Below are positions 1 to 8,511 of a DNA stretch of 64,000 bases, piece after piece. The notes below the pieces were generated by a model that was given only the letters and a program-made list of their open reading frames with translations, was not told the DNA's origin and did not search any database. Within the stretch, counting starts at the first letter, position 1; each line of letters begins with the position of its first letter. The DNA is from Streptomyces sp. S3(2020) (GTDB lineage: Bacteria > Actinomycetota > Actinomycetes > Streptomycetales > Streptomycetaceae): assembly GCF_013044505.1 (NCBI RefSeq), contig NZ_JABERD010000004.1, positions 1 to 64,000 on the forward strand. The letters are read 5' to 3'. The position numbers and the translations under genes are program-made.

Positions 1-1
1 C

Positions 2-1144
2 CGCCACACGGTCGTCGTACCGGTCCGCGACCGCCCGCGCCAACTGGACCGGCTGCTGCGGAGCATCGGCACGGACACCCCCGTGATCGTGGTCGACGAC
101 GCCTCGCGCCACCCGGCCGCCGTGGCGGAGGTCGCCGCCCGGCACGGTGCCCGGCTCGTCGCCCTGGCCACCAACGCCGGACCCGCCGGTGCGCGCAACG
201 CCGGGCTCCGCCTGGTCACCACCCCGTACGTCGTCTTCGCCGACTCCGACATCGTGCTGGCCCCCGACACCGTTCCGACCCTGCTGCGGCACTTCGCCGA
301 CCCCCGCGTCGTCATGGCCGTACCCCGCATCACCGGCCTGCCCACCCCCGCCGCGAGCTGGATCGAACGCTACGAGAACGCCAGATCCTCACTCGACCTC
401 GGTGGGCATCCCGCTCCGGTACGGCCCGGCACTCCCGTCTCCTGGGCCTCCTCGGCCTGCATGGTGGCGCGCGTGGACGCGCTGGCGAACGGCTTCGACG
501 GGCGCATGCGGGTCGGGGAGGACGTCGACCTGTGCTGGCGGCTGCTCGCGGCGGGCGGCCGGGTACGGTACGAGCCCGCCGTACGGGCCGCCCACGAACA
601 CCGCGTCCGCGCCGGGGACTGGCTCCTGCGCAAGGCCGTGTACGGCACCGGGGCCCACCCCCTGGCCCGCCGGCACCCCGAGCACATCGCACCCGCCGTG
701 CTCGCCCCCTGGACCATGGCGTTCGCCGCCGCGCTCCTCGCCCAGCGACGCTGGTCGCTCCCGGTCGCGGGAACCGTCCTCGGCGCCGTCACCGTGCGGA
801 TCGCCCGCAGACTCGACGGCACCCGGCACCCCTACCGGCTGGCCGTGCCGCTCGCCGGCAACGGCGCCCTCGCCACCCTGACGCAGACCTCCGCGCTGCT
901 CACCCGCCACTGGTGGCCGCTGACGGCCGTGGGCTGTGTGCTCTCCCGCCGGGTGCGCAGGGCGACGGCGGTCGCCGCCCTGGCCGACATCGCCCTTGAG
1001 TACCGGCGAGATCAGGCCACCCTCGACCCCCTGCGCTACGGCCTCGCCCGTCGCCTCGACGACCTCGCCTACGGCGCCGGCGTGTGGTTCTCGGCCCTCA
1101 AGGGCCGCTCCACCGCCGCACTGCGCCCGCGCGTCACGCGCTGA
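2..1144 (+). CDS. mftF: Mycofactocin biosynthesis glycosyltransferase MftF (5' end missing)
   Basis: The reading frame is open from base 2, so the gene begins left of the window; the internal GTG at 83 is not a credible start because typical GT2 sequence (VVVPVRDRP) precedes it. The visible protein of about 380 residues shows the GT-A nucleotide-binding stretch (VVDDAS, then NAGPAGARNAG), the metal-binding FADSD, and the later GEDVDLCWRL acceptor-side motif; the C-terminal third is hydrophobic. The arrangement around SSLDLG, GEDVDL, YEPA and APLARRHP-type sequence is what I know from MftF, which adds a beta-1,4-glucan chain to mycofactocin. Known MftF is about 470 residues. The rest of the mft cluster should lie to the left. 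Two mycofactocin-type SDRs at 43826 and 46208 would use the product. Confidence 0.85.
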   Translation, partial: RHTVVVPVRDRPRQLDRLLRSIGTDTPVIVVDDASRHPAAVAEVAARHGARLVALATNAGPAGARNAGLRLVTTPYVVFADSDIVLAPDTVPTLLRHFADPRVVMAVPRITGLPTPAASWIERYENARSSLDLGGHPAPVRPGTPVSWASSACMVARVDALANGFDGRMRVGEDVDLCWRLLAAGGRVRYEPAVRAAHEHRVRAGDWLLRKAVYGTGAHPLARRHPEHIAPAVLAPWTMAFAAALLAQRRWSLPVAGTVLGAVTVRIARRLDGTRHPYRLAVPLAGNGALATLTQTSALLTRHWWPLTAVGCVLSRRVRRATAVAALADIALEYRRDQATLDPLRYGLARRLDDLAYGAGVWFSALKGRSTAALRPRVTR

Positions 1145-1174
1145 CGCGGCCGAGTCCCGGTCAGCGGAAACCGT

Positions 1175-1188
1175 CCAGCGGCCGCTGG
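1175..1188. promoter_or_regulatory. 14-bp perfect palindrome upstream of hsaA-like gene
   Basis: CCAGCGGCCGCTGG is a perfect inverted repeat in the 125-base gap between mftF and the monooxygenase gene. It could be an operator or a weak hairpin ending the mft transcript. Neither of the two shared regulatory palindromes of this window occurs in this gap. Confidence 0.25.
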
Positions 1189-1269
1189 TCCCGGGCCCCG
1201 ACACTGAGGCCGTCTGGCCGCCGGGACGCGCGGCACATGCGAGGGATCAGTCACCAGGAGGTGTGCGGC

Positions 1270-2451
1270 GTGACGCATGAAGTGGTCGGCCGTGTCGAGG
1301 AGCTGGGCGCCGAACTGGCCGGGCTCGCCGACGAGAACGAGTCACTCGGCAAACTGAGCGAGAGGACCGTCGAACTGCTCCGCTCCGCGGGGGTCATACG
1401 GCTGCTCCAGCCCAAGGAGTTCGGCGGATTCGGCGCGCACCCACGGGACTTCGCGGAAGCGGTGATGGCGGTCGCCCGGCACGACGGTGCCGCCGGCTGG
1501 GTGTGCGGAGTCGTCGGCGTCCACCCGTGGGAGCTGGCCCAGATGGACCCCCGGCTGGCCCACGAGGTGTGGGACGAGGACCCGGACACCTGGATCGCCT
1601 CGCCCTACATGCCCAACGGCGTCGCCGACCCGGTGGACGGCGGCTATGTCCTCAGCGGCCGCTGGCCGTTCTCCTCCGGCAGCGACCACTGCCGCTGGGA
1701 CTTCCTCGGCGCGCTCCTCGGCGACGGCAAGGGGAGGCCCGCCGGACCCATCACCGTGATGCACGTGGTCCTGCCGCGCTCCGACTACGAGATCATCGAC
1801 GGCACCTGGGACGTCGTGGGACTGGCCGGCACCGGCAGCAAGGACGTCGTCGTCGACAAGGCGTTCATCCCCGAATACCGCACCATCAGGCAGGAAGTGG
1901 TCCAGGACGGCGCCGCCGCCGAGGCGATCGGGCTGACCGACACGCTGTACAAACTGCCGTTCGCCTCGATGTTCCCGCTCGGCATCACGGCCGCGGTCAT
2001 CGGTATCTGCGAGGGCGCCCTCGCCGTCCACCTGGGCCAGCAGAAGGACCGGGTCGCCGTGACCGGCGTCCAGGTCCGCGACGACCCGTACGTCCTCTAC
2101 GCAGCCGGGGAGGCCGCGGCCGAGATCGCCGCCTCACGGGTCCAACTCATCGACGGCATCAGCCGGTTGTACGACCAGGTCGAAGCCGGCAAACCGATCA
2201 CGCTCGAAGACCGGGCCGACGTACGGCGCAACCAGGTCCGTTGCGCCTGGCGGGCCGTCTCCGCGCTGGACGAGATCTTCGCGAGGTCCGGCGGCAACGC
2301 GATCCGCCGCAACAACCCGATGCAGCGGTTCTGGCGCGACGCCCACGTCGGGCTCCAGCACATGATCCACGTGCCCGGCACCGCGTACCACGCCAACGCC
2401 CTGGCCCGGATGGGACTCGAACTGCCCGAGTCGATGCGTGCCCTGATATGA
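1270..2451 (+). CDS. Flavin-dependent monooxygenase, oxygenase component (HsaA-like, ACAD fold)
   Basis: A 393-residue protein with the acyl-CoA dehydrogenase fold but of the two-component monooxygenase group (HsaA, HpaB-like), which uses FMNH2/FADH2 from a reductase to ortho-hydroxylate a phenol. HsaA turns 3-HSA into the catechol 3,4-DHSA in steroid degradation and is about 394 residues. Visible signatures are the N-terminal helices with LLQPKEFGGF (about residues 55-65), WPFSSGSDHC (about 135-145), VGLAGTGSKDVVV (about 185-198) and the C-terminal RRNNPMQRFWRDAHVGLQH, all typical of the group. GTG 1270 is chosen because AGGAGG lies 8 bases before it; the frame continues upstream without another good site. 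It overlaps its reductase by ATGA. The true substrate may differ from 3-HSA. Confidence 0.8.
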   Translation: MTHEVVGRVEELGAELAGLADENESLGKLSERTVELLRSAGVIRLLQPKEFGGFGAHPRDFAEAVMAVARHDGAAGWVCGVVGVHPWELAQMDPRLAHEVWDEDPDTWIASPYMPNGVADPVDGGYVLSGRWPFSSGSDHCRWDFLGALLGDGKGRPAGPITVMHVVLPRSDYEIIDGTWDVVGLAGTGSKDVVVDKAFIPEYRTIRQEVVQDGAAAEAIGLTDTLYKLPFASMFPLGITAAVIGICEGALAVHLGQQKDRVAVTGVQVRDDPYVLYAAGEAAAEIAASRVQLIDGISRLYDQVEAGKPITLEDRADVRRNQVRCAWRAVSALDEIFARSGGNAIRRNNPMQRFWRDAHVGLQHMIHVPGTAYHANALARMGLELPESMRALI

Positions 2452-2972
2452 GCCGTCAGTTCCGGGACGTACTGGGCAACTTCCCCACCAGCGTGGTCGC
2501 GATCACCGCCACGGACACCGAGGACCAGCCGCACGGCATGATCGTCGGCACCTTCACCTCCGTGTCGCTGGACCCGCCCCTGGTGTCCTTCCTGGCAGAC
2601 CGCTCCTCCGCGACCCTGCGGACGATCAGGGCCGCCAACCGCTTCTGCGCCAACGCGCTCGCGGGCAACCAGGAACGGCTGTCCCGACGTATGGCGACCG
2701 GCCCGGCGCGGGAGCGGTTCACGGACACGACCTGGCAGCCGTCGCCCCTGGGCAATCCCGTCCTCGACGGAATCGTCGCCTGGGTCGACTGCGCGGTGGA
2801 GCAGGTCGTCGAGATCGGAGATCACCTGTTGGTCGTCGGGCGGGTCCATGACCTGCGCGCCGAATCGCCGGGCACCCCGCTGCTGTTCTTCCGGGGCGGA
2901 TACGGCGACTACCTGTCGAGCGCGGGACCGCTGCTCGACAGCCTCGTGGGCTGGCACGAGATCGGTCGGTAG
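2448..2972 (+). CDS. Flavin reductase component (HsaB-like)
   Basis: A 174-residue flavin reductase of the FMN-binding split-barrel family, the NAD(P)H:flavin partner of the preceding monooxygenase. The family pattern is clear: an N-terminal FPTSVVAITA strand, GMIVGTFTSVSLDPPLVSF (about residues 30-48), a FCANALA stretch and the late LLFFRGGYGDY motif. Its ATG overlaps the stop of the oxygenase gene (ATGA), so the two are translationally coupled, as expected for a two-component system. HsaB and HpaC are about this size. Confidence 0.85.
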   Translation: MSRQFRDVLGNFPTSVVAITATDTEDQPHGMIVGTFTSVSLDPPLVSFLADRSSATLRTIRAANRFCANALAGNQERLSRRMATGPARERFTDTTWQPSPLGNPVLDGIVAWVDCAVEQVVEIGDHLLVVGRVHDLRAESPGTPLLFFRGGYGDYLSSAGPLLDSLVGWHEIGR

Positions 2973-2989
2973 ACAAAAGGGAGCCGCAG

Positions 2990-3730
2990 ATGAAGAAAGA
3001 CCTCTACATCAGACTGCAACGCATATCGGCGTGGTGCGGCGTCATCCTCTTCGTGGGATTCCTCGTCGCGTTCGCCCTGGGCCATCTCACCCCGCCCATG
3101 AGCCCGACGGAAAGCCCCGAAGACGTCGTCGCCTTCCTCAAGGACCATCGCACGGGAATCCTCACCTGTGTCGCCCTCATGGTGCTGCTCGTCCCGTTCG
3201 AGTACCCGTACGTCATCGTGACGAGCATGCAACTGCGCCGGGTCGAGGGCGGCTGGGGGCTGCTGTCCATGACCCAGCTCACCACAGGCGTGGTGGCCCC
3301 GATCGGGTTCTTCTTCCCGCTCGCGATCCTCGCCGCCGCGGCCTACCGGCCGGAGAACCACTCCGTCGACGTCCTGACCGCGATGGTCGACACGTTCTGG
3401 CTCATGTTCGTGGGCAACGCCTGCATCTTCGTCCTCCAGGTCTGGTCGATCGGATACGCCGCGTTCATCGACCACACCCGGCAGAAGCCGCTCTTCCCGC
3501 GCTGGTACGGCTGGCTCAGCATCGTGCTGGGAGTGACGCTCATCCCGGGCGCCTTCGTCTTCCTCAACCAGGACGGGCCGCTCGCCTGGAACGGACTGCT
3601 CGCGAACATCATCCCCTCGGCCGCGTACGCCGTGTGGAAGATCGCCACACCGTACGTACTGCTGAAGGCGATCACCAACGAGGAGAGGGAACTGGCCGAC
3701 AAGCCGGCGAACGAACCGGTGACCGTGTAG
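2990..3730 (+). CDS. Six-helix membrane protein of unknown function
   Basis: A 246-residue integral membrane protein. Hydrophobic segments at about residues 13-31, 56-78, 97-118, 133-159, 173-192 and 203-225 suggest six helices with a charged C-terminal tail. I recognise no catalytic or transport motif. It starts 17 bases after the flavin reductase and is very likely in the same operon, so it may help substrate entry or anchor the monooxygenase, but this is inference from position only. Start ATG has a purine-rich AAAAGGGAG sequence at the right distance. Confidence 0.7.
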   Translation: MKKDLYIRLQRISAWCGVILFVGFLVAFALGHLTPPMSPTESPEDVVAFLKDHRTGILTCVALMVLLVPFEYPYVIVTSMQLRRVEGGWGLLSMTQLTTGVVAPIGFFFPLAILAAAAYRPENHSVDVLTAMVDTFWLMFVGNACIFVLQVWSIGYAAFIDHTRQKPLFPRWYGWLSIVLGVTLIPGAFVFLNQDGPLAWNGLLANIIPSAAYAVWKIATPYVLLKAITNEERELADKPANEPVTV

Positions 3731-3746
3731 GACAGCGGCGACTGCT

Positions 3747-3776
3747 GTGGCCCCGCGACGGTTGTCGCGGGGCCAC
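3747..3776. terminator. Bidirectional hairpin terminator
   Basis: GTGGCCCCGCGAC, loop GGTT, then the exact complement: a perfect 13-bp stem between two convergent genes. No T-tract follows, as is usual in Streptomyces. Confidence 0.8.
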
Positions 3777-3794
3777 CGGCGTGGGTACGGACTG

Positions 3795-4541
3795 CTAGAC
3801 GGAGAGTGCGAACCCGCCCGTCACCCGCAGGGTCTCGCCGGTGACGAAGGACGCCCTCGACGAGACCAGGTAGAGCAGCGCCTCGACGATGTCCTGCTCC
3901 CTGCCCTCCCGCTGGAGGATCTGCTCCGCGAGGACACGCTCCGCCTCCTCCGGGGACAGCTGGGCCCGCACGGTGTCCGTGAGGATCAGGCCCGGTGCGA
4001 TCGCGTTGACGCGGATCCCGTCGGCGGCGAACTCGCGGGCGAAGGACACCGTCAGACCCCGTACGGCGAGCTTGGAGACGCCGTAGACGCTGCGGTTCGC
4101 GTAGGCCGCCGACGAGGAGATGTTGACGATGCTCGCACCCGGCCGTCCGCGCATGGCCTCCTGGGCCGCGAGCGAACAGATGATGGTGCCCATGACGTTG
4201 ACGTCGAGCACCCGCCGTACCCTGGCCAGGCCCAGTTCGGTGAACGGCCTGTTGTAAGCGGCGTGCAGACCGGCGTTGTTGACCAGGATGTCGAGTCCGC
4301 CGTGGCGCCCGGTGATCTCGCGTACGACGGCGCCGACCTCCTCCTCGTCGGCCACGTCACAGGCGACTCCGGTCGCGCGCAGGCCCTTCGCGGTGAGTTC
4401 CGCCGCCGCCCCGGCCGCCGCCGCGCCGTCGATGTCGGCGAGCACGACATGGGCGCCCGAGGCCGACAGCGCCTCGCCGAACGCCTTGCCGAAGCCGCGG
4501 CCGCCGCCGGTGATCAGCGCCACTCTGCCGTGATGTTCCAT
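3795..4541 (-). CDS. SDR family oxidoreductase
   Basis: A 248-residue classical short-chain dehydrogenase. It shows the Rossmann motif GGGRGFG at about residue 12, NNAG near 89, and YGVSK as the catalytic Tyr-Lys pair near 155, ending in a TGETLRVTGG cofactor/oligomer segment. It is the last gene of a minus-strand operon behind an HSD10-like SDR and an ACAD, so a hydroxyacyl-CoA or cyclic alcohol is a likely substrate. I prefer ATG 4541 over the GTG six bases upstream because GAGG sits 8 bases before this ATG. The exact substrate is unknown. Confidence 0.75.
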   Translation of the reverse strand: MEHHGRVALITGGGRGFGKAFGEALSASGAHVVLADIDGAAAAGAAAELTAKGLRATGVACDVADEEEVGAVVREITGRHGGLDILVNNAGLHAAYNRPFTELGLARVRRVLDVNVMGTIICSLAAQEAMRGRPGASIVNISSSAAYANRSVYGVSKLAVRGLTVSFAREFAADGIRVNAIAPGLILTDTVRAQLSPEEAERVLAEQILQREGREQDIVEALLYLVSSRASFVTGETLRVTGGFALSV

Positions 4542-4551
4542 CAGCACATCC

Positions 4552-5316
4552 TCACTTCGGGCCGAACCGCTGGCCCGCGTCGAGCCGCAGGCACTGACCG
4601 TTCAGCATCGGGTTGTCGACCACGGCGAGCGCGAGCTTCGCGTACTCCTCGGGGCGGCCCAGCCGCCTCGGGAACGCGGCGTCCCTCACCAGCGCCGCCC
4701 GCGTCTCGGCGGGGATCTTCTCGGTGGCGCCCGTCTCGAACAGGCTGGGCGCGATGGCGACGACACGGATGCCGAGCGAACCGAGGTCGCGGGCCATGGT
4801 GAGGCTCATCCCGGCGATCGCCGCCTTGGCCGCCGCGTAGGCGACCTGGCCGATCTGCCCCTCGAACGCCGCGATCGAGGACGTGTTGACGATGACGCCC
4901 CGCTCGCCGTCGGGCTCCTCCGGCTCGTTGCGGCTCATGTGCGCGGCTGCCAGCCGGCTGATGTTGAACGTGGCCACCGCGTTGAGGTCCAGGACCCGCC
5001 GGAAGGTCTCCAGGTCGTGCGGACCGCTCCTGCCGAGCGTGCGCCGTACGCTGCCGCCGCCCGCGGTGGTGACCGACACATGCAACCCGCCGAGGGCCTC
5101 TACGGCGGCGTCCAGCGCGCTCGCCGTCCCCTCGAAGTCCGTCACGTCGACGGGATGGAAGCGGCCGTCGAACGCCGCGGCGACCTCCGCGCCGGCCGAT
5201 GTCGGACGGTCCAGTACGGCGACGTCGGCGCCGCGGGCCGCGAGGAGCTCGGCGGTGGCCCGGCCCATCCCGGAGGCGCCGCCGAACACCACGGCCTTCT
5301 TGCCCTTGATCTCCAT
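4552..5316 (-). CDS. HSD10-like SDR (type II 3-hydroxyacyl-CoA dehydrogenase)
   Basis: A 254-residue SDR that resembles 17-beta-HSD10/HADH2, an NAD+ enzyme oxidising 3-hydroxyacyl-CoAs and steroid alcohols. Features: GGASGMG nucleotide motif (about residue 12), FEGQIGQVAYAAAK around the catalytic Tyr-Lys, ARDLGSLGIRVVAIAPSLF after it, and the late LNGQCLRLDAGQR, matching the LNGxxIRLD ending of HSD10. The usual NNAG is VTTAG here, which is seen in this subgroup. The gene follows the ACAD at 5340 by 23 bases and precedes the next SDR by 10, giving an ACAD-dehydrogenase order suited to beta-oxidation. ATG 5316 has GAAAGG upstream. Confidence 0.8.
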   Translation of the reverse strand: MEIKGKKAVVFGGASGMGRATAELLAARGADVAVLDRPTSAGAEVAAAFDGRFHPVDVTDFEGTASALDAAVEALGGLHVSVTTAGGGSVRRTLGRSGPHDLETFRRVLDLNAVATFNISRLAAAHMSRNEPEEPDGERGVIVNTSSIAAFEGQIGQVAYAAAKAAIAGMSLTMARDLGSLGIRVVAIAPSLFETGATEKIPAETRAALVRDAAFPRRLGRPEEYAKLALAVVDNPMLNGQCLRLDAGQRFGPK

Positions 5317-5339
5317 CGGGAACCTTTCGGATCGTTCAC

Positions 5340-6464
5340 TCAGGCGGACGCGCCGGGCCGCCGCAGGAGGGTGCACAGCCGGTCGCGGTGCACGCCGGCG
5401 TCGCCGTACAGCACGCTGTCGGCCCGGGCGCGGCGCAGGTGGAGGTGGAGGTCGTGCTCCCACGTGAAGCCGATGCCGCCGTGCAGCTGGAGCGCCCGGG
5501 CCGCGACTTCGCCGGTCGCGGACGCGACGTACGAGGCGGCGGAGCAGGCCGCCCGCTCGGTGTCGTCGGCTTCCGCGTCCGCGGCCATCGCCGCGTAGCC
5601 GGTGGCCGCCCGGGTCCCGTGCACGAGCAGCGCCATGTCGGCGCACGCGTGCTTGACGGCCTGGAACGTACCGATCGGCCGCCCGAACTGCGCGCGGGAC
5701 CTGGTGTGTTCGACCGTGAGCTCCAGCATGCGCTCCATCACCCCGAGCGCGTCGGCGCACCGCAGCACCGACGCCTCGTCCAGCAGCCGCTGTATCTCGT
5801 CCGGCCCGCCGGCGAGGCGGCGCTCGTGCGAGACGCGTACGCCCTCGAAGCGGACCTCGTAGAACGAGCGGGTCAGGTCGAGGACCCGCTGGCGGCGGAC
5901 CCTCACACCGGGCGCCGTCCGGTCGGCCAGGAACGACGCCGGGACCCCGTCGTGGAGTGCGGTGACGAGCAGCCAGCGGGCGCCGCCCGCGTCCTGCACG
6001 GCGGTCTTGACCCCGTCGAGGACGATCGCGTCCCCGTCGGTCCGCGCGGTGGCGTGGACGCCGTCGAGGGACCAGGGAGCGCGCGGTTCGGCGAAGGCCC
6101 AGGCGGCCCAGCCGGACCCGGAGGCGAGCTCGGGCAGCACCTCGGCCCGCAGCCCGGACGATCCCGTCGCGCGGAGCGCCCGGCCGACGAGCGCGGTCGG
6201 TGTGAACGGACCCCGCCCGAGCGCCCGCCCGATCTCCTCGGCCACGAGGGCGAGTTCCACCAGTCCCTGGTCGGCGCCGCCGTACCCCTCGGGCAGGCCC
6301 AGTCCCGGCCAGCCCAGCTCGGCCATCAGCCGCCACACCTCGGGATCGACGTCCTCGTCACGGTCGGTCCACGCCCGTACGTGCCCGATCGGGGCCCGGT
6401 CCGACAGCAGGTCGCGCGAAGCCTCGCGCAACATGCCCTGCTCTTCGCTGAGCTCGAAGTTCAC
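5340..6464 (-). CDS. Acyl-CoA dehydrogenase lacking the usual C-terminal base
   Basis: A 374-residue ACAD (FAD-dependent alpha,beta-desaturation of acyl-CoA). The N-terminal helices, GLPEGYGG, the SRAQFGRPIGTFQAVKH helix and LQLHGGIGFTWEHDLHLHLRRA are clear. In the place where GTNE supplies the catalytic glutamate in many ACADs this protein reads YGDAGVHRD, so that glutamate is absent. Steroid-side-chain ACADs of the ChsE1-ChsE2 kind are heterotetramers in which one subunit lacks the base, so this protein may need a partner. GTG 6464 is the only plausible start; it has no Shine-Dalgarno, and a TACCTT -10 box ends 6 bases upstream, so the mRNA is probably leaderless. Confidence 0.8.
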   Translation of the reverse strand: MNFELSEEQGMLREASRDLLSDRAPIGHVRAWTDRDEDVDPEVWRLMAELGWPGLGLPEGYGGADQGLVELALVAEEIGRALGRGPFTPTALVGRALRATGSSGLRAEVLPELASGSGWAAWAFAEPRAPWSLDGVHATARTDGDAIVLDGVKTAVQDAGGARWLLVTALHDGVPASFLADRTAPGVRVRRQRVLDLTRSFYEVRFEGVRVSHERRLAGGPDEIQRLLDEASVLRCADALGVMERMLELTVEHTRSRAQFGRPIGTFQAVKHACADMALLVHGTRAATGYAAMAADAEADDTERAACSAASYVASATGEVAARALQLHGGIGFTWEHDLHLHLRRARADSVLYGDAGVHRDRLCTLLRRPGASA

Positions 6465-6470
6465 CGAAAC

Positions 6471-6483
6471 AAGGTATCCTCTT
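6471..6483. promoter_or_regulatory. AGTATACT-type operator/-10 element (degenerate copy)
   Basis: AAGGTATCCTCTT differs from RAGTRTACTY at two core bases. Its minus strand gives TACCTT, six bases before the GTG of the ACAD at 6464. Confidence 0.45.
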
Positions 6484-6527
6484 TTCTCTGTCTGGTCGAG
6501 GAATTGTGCGGTGTGACGCGGCATCTG

Positions 6528-6560
6528 TTGAATACTCGCTCATTTAAGTACTCTGAATTC
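6528..6560 (+). promoter_or_regulatory. Promoter of thiolase gene, probably leaderless
   Basis: TTGAATACTCGC and then TAAGTACTCT (6545-6554) precede the ATG directly; TACTCT ends six bases before the start codon and there is no Shine-Dalgarno. The AAGTACTCTG stretch (6546-6555) is a degenerate copy of the palindrome shared across this window. Confidence 0.5.
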
Positions 6561-7733
6561 ATGGTTGATGCCGTTCTTCTCTCCGCGTGCCGCACCGCGA
6601 TCGGAACCGCCCGCCGAGGAACCCTGCGGGACACCGACGCCTTCGAACTCGCCACGGTCGTCGTCCGGGAGGCCGTGCGGCGCAGTGGACTGCCCGCCGA
6701 GGCGATCGACGACGTCGTCCTCGGTGAATCCCTCGCCGGAGGCGGCGACATCGCCCGCTACGCCGCGCTGCGGGCGGGGCTGACGCACGTCCCCGGCCTG
6801 GCGCACAACCGCCACTGCGCCTCCGGCCTGGCGAGCGTGGCGACCGCCGCCGCGGGTGTGCGGGCCGGCATGGACCGGGCGGTCGTGGCGGGCGGGACCC
6901 ACTCGTCCTCGACCGCGCCGCTGGCCCGACGGCGCGTCCCGGGCACCGACGAGTGGCAGGACCCCTGGATGGCGCCGACCCATGTCCCGACGCCCCGGGC
7001 GCCCAACGACGACATGGGCGTCCTCGTCGGCTGGAACACGGCCCGGCTGGCCGGCCTCACCCGCGAGGAGATGGACGGCTGGGCACTGCGCTCCCATCAG
7101 CGGGCCGTACGGGCCATCGACGAAGGCCGGTTCACCGAGGAGATCGTGCCCGTGGAGGTCACCGGCCGGGACGGAGTGACCTCGGCCTTCGCCACCGACG
7201 AGCATCCACGGCGCGACACCAGCGCGGAGAAGCTGGCCGCGTTGAAGGCGCTGCATCCCGAGATCGAGGGGTTCTCCATCACGGCGGGCAACTCCAGCGG
7301 GGTCAACGACGGCGCGGCCGCGGTCGTCGTCGCCGGTTCGGACCTGGCCGCCGCGCACGGCCTCGCACCCATCGCGACCGTACGTGCCTGGGCGAGCGTG
7401 GGAGTCGACCCCGTCGAGACGGGGCTCGCACCCGTCGCCGCGATCCGCAAGGCACTGGGCCGCGCCGGGCTCGGCATCGACGAGGTCGACCTGTTCGAGG
7501 TCAACGAGGCCTTCGCCGCGGTGGCCGTCGCCACCACCCGCGAGCTGGGCCTCGACCCGGAGCGGGTCAACCCGTTCGGCAGCGGATGCAGCCTCGGCCA
7601 CCCGATCGCGACCACCGGCACCCGCATGCTCGTCACCCTCGCCCACGAGCTGCGCCGCCGGGGCGGTGGGACCGCGGTCGCGGCCATGTGCGCGGGCGGC
7701 GGCATGGGTTCGGCGATGGTCCTGACTGTGTGA
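6561..7733 (+). CDS. Thiolase (acetyl-CoA C-acyltransferase)
   Basis: A 390-residue degradative thiolase that cleaves 3-ketoacyl-CoA with CoA. The nucleophilic cysteine is C86 in NRHCASG, the catalytic histidine is H347 in SLGHPIATTG, and the second cysteine is C377 in CAGGGMG. NEAFAAV precedes the histidine as in the family. GHPIATTG rather than GHPLGASG places it among the less typical members, several of which act in steroid or aromatic pathways. It is divergent from the ACAD/SDR operon and would finish the cycle those enzymes begin. The ATG at 6561 follows a -10-like box immediately, so the transcript is probably leaderless; the much longer upstream frame is antisense to the ACAD. Confidence 0.85.
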   Translation: MVDAVLLSACRTAIGTARRGTLRDTDAFELATVVVREAVRRSGLPAEAIDDVVLGESLAGGGDIARYAALRAGLTHVPGLAHNRHCASGLASVATAAAGVRAGMDRAVVAGGTHSSSTAPLARRRVPGTDEWQDPWMAPTHVPTPRAPNDDMGVLVGWNTARLAGLTREEMDGWALRSHQRAVRAIDEGRFTEEIVPVEVTGRDGVTSAFATDEHPRRDTSAEKLAALKALHPEIEGFSITAGNSSGVNDGAAAVVVAGSDLAAAHGLAPIATVRAWASVGVDPVETGLAPVAAIRKALGRAGLGIDEVDLFEVNEAFAAVAVATTRELGLDPERVNPFGSGCSLGHPIATTGTRMLVTLAHELRRRGGGTAVAAMCAGGGMGSAMVLTV

Positions 7734-7748
7734 ACGACTGTGTGAACG
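7725..7748 (+). repeat. 12-bp tandem direct repeat over the thiolase stop codon
   Basis: ACTGTGTGAACG occurs twice in direct succession; the first copy contains the last codons and TGA stop of the thiolase. It looks like a recent slippage duplication with no effect on the protein. Confidence 0.8.
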
Positions 7749-7785
7749 ACGGTGGTTGCGGGCGGAGCCGGGGTACGGGTGGAGG

Positions 7786-8511
7786 TCAGGCGGCGGTGGC
7801 CTCGCCGAGGTAGCGGCGCAGCAGTTCGGGACCGGCCCGGTCGGCCTCCCCGGCCCATGCGATCCGGCCGCGCCGCAGCACCAGACAGTGGTCGGCGAAG
7901 TCCAGTGCCCGGCTCGCGAACTGCTCGATCATGAGGACCGCGACACCGGCGGACCGGGCCCGTCGCAGGCTCTCGAACACCACGTCGACCATCTTCGGCG
8001 CGAGGCCCAGGGAGAGCTCGTCGGCGATCACCAGGCGCGGGTCGACCATCAGGGCCCGGGCGAGGGACAGCATCTGCTGCTCACCGCCCGACAGGGTCCC
8101 CGCCGCCTGGCGCTGCCGCTCCCGCAGCACGGGAAAGATCTCGAAGGCCCGGTCGAGAGCCTCGGCCCTCCCGCGCCGGTCGCAGGCGGTGGCCATCCGG
8201 AGGTTCTCCAGAACCGTCAGTGTGGGGAACACCCCACGGCCCTCGGGGAGATGGACGAGCCCGGCCCGGCGGATCGCGTCGGGCGGCCGCCCGGTGAGGT
8301 CCCGGCCGTCGAGCCCGAAGGTCCCGGCGGCGGCGGGCACGAGCCCCGAGAGGGTCCGGGCCAGGGTGCTCTTGCCGGCGCCGTTGGGCCCCAGCACCGC
8401 GAGCGCGCTGTCGCGCGGCACGTCGAAGGTCACCTCCCGCAGCGCCGGGGCGTTGCCGTAGCGGACGGTCAGATCGCGGACGCGGAGCAGGGGGGAGCCG
8501 GTGAGAGTCAT
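7786..8511 (-). CDS. livF: Branched-chain-amino-acid-type ABC transporter ATPase LivF
   Basis: A 241-residue ABC ATPase of the LivF group. Walker A GPNGAGKST (about residues 39-47), the HLPEGRGVFP stretch typical of LivF (about 90-99), signature LSGGEQQML (about 140), Walker B LVIADE and the following switch region are present. It pairs with LivG, whose stop overlaps its ATG by four bases. Together with the fused permease and the lipoprotein at 11496 it makes a full HAAT-family importer. Within a catabolic locus these transporters often import aromatic, dicarboxylic or steroid acids rather than amino acids, so the solute is not settled. Confidence 0.88.
   Translation of the reverse strand: MTLTGSPLLRVRDLTVRYGNAPALREVTFDVPRDSALAVLGPNGAGKSTLARTLSGLVPAAAGTFGLDGRDLTGRPPDAIRRAGLVHLPEGRGVFPTLTVLENLRMATACDRRGRAEALDRAFEIFPVLRERQRQAAGTLSGGEQQMLSLARALMVDPRLVIADELSLGLAPKMVDVVFESLRRARSAGVAVLMIEQFASRALDFADHCLVLRRGRIAWAGEADRAGPELLRRYLGEATAA

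Noticed and set aside
5388-6560. Long plus-strand open frame continuous with the thiolase
   Set aside because: It is antisense to a clear ACAD, has the Arg/Pro/Gly-rich composition of a GC shadow frame, and the thiolase family start is at 6561.
7725-7748. Attachment site or mobile-element target duplication
   Set aside because: The 12-bp copies are directly adjacent with nothing inserted between them; simple slippage is enough.
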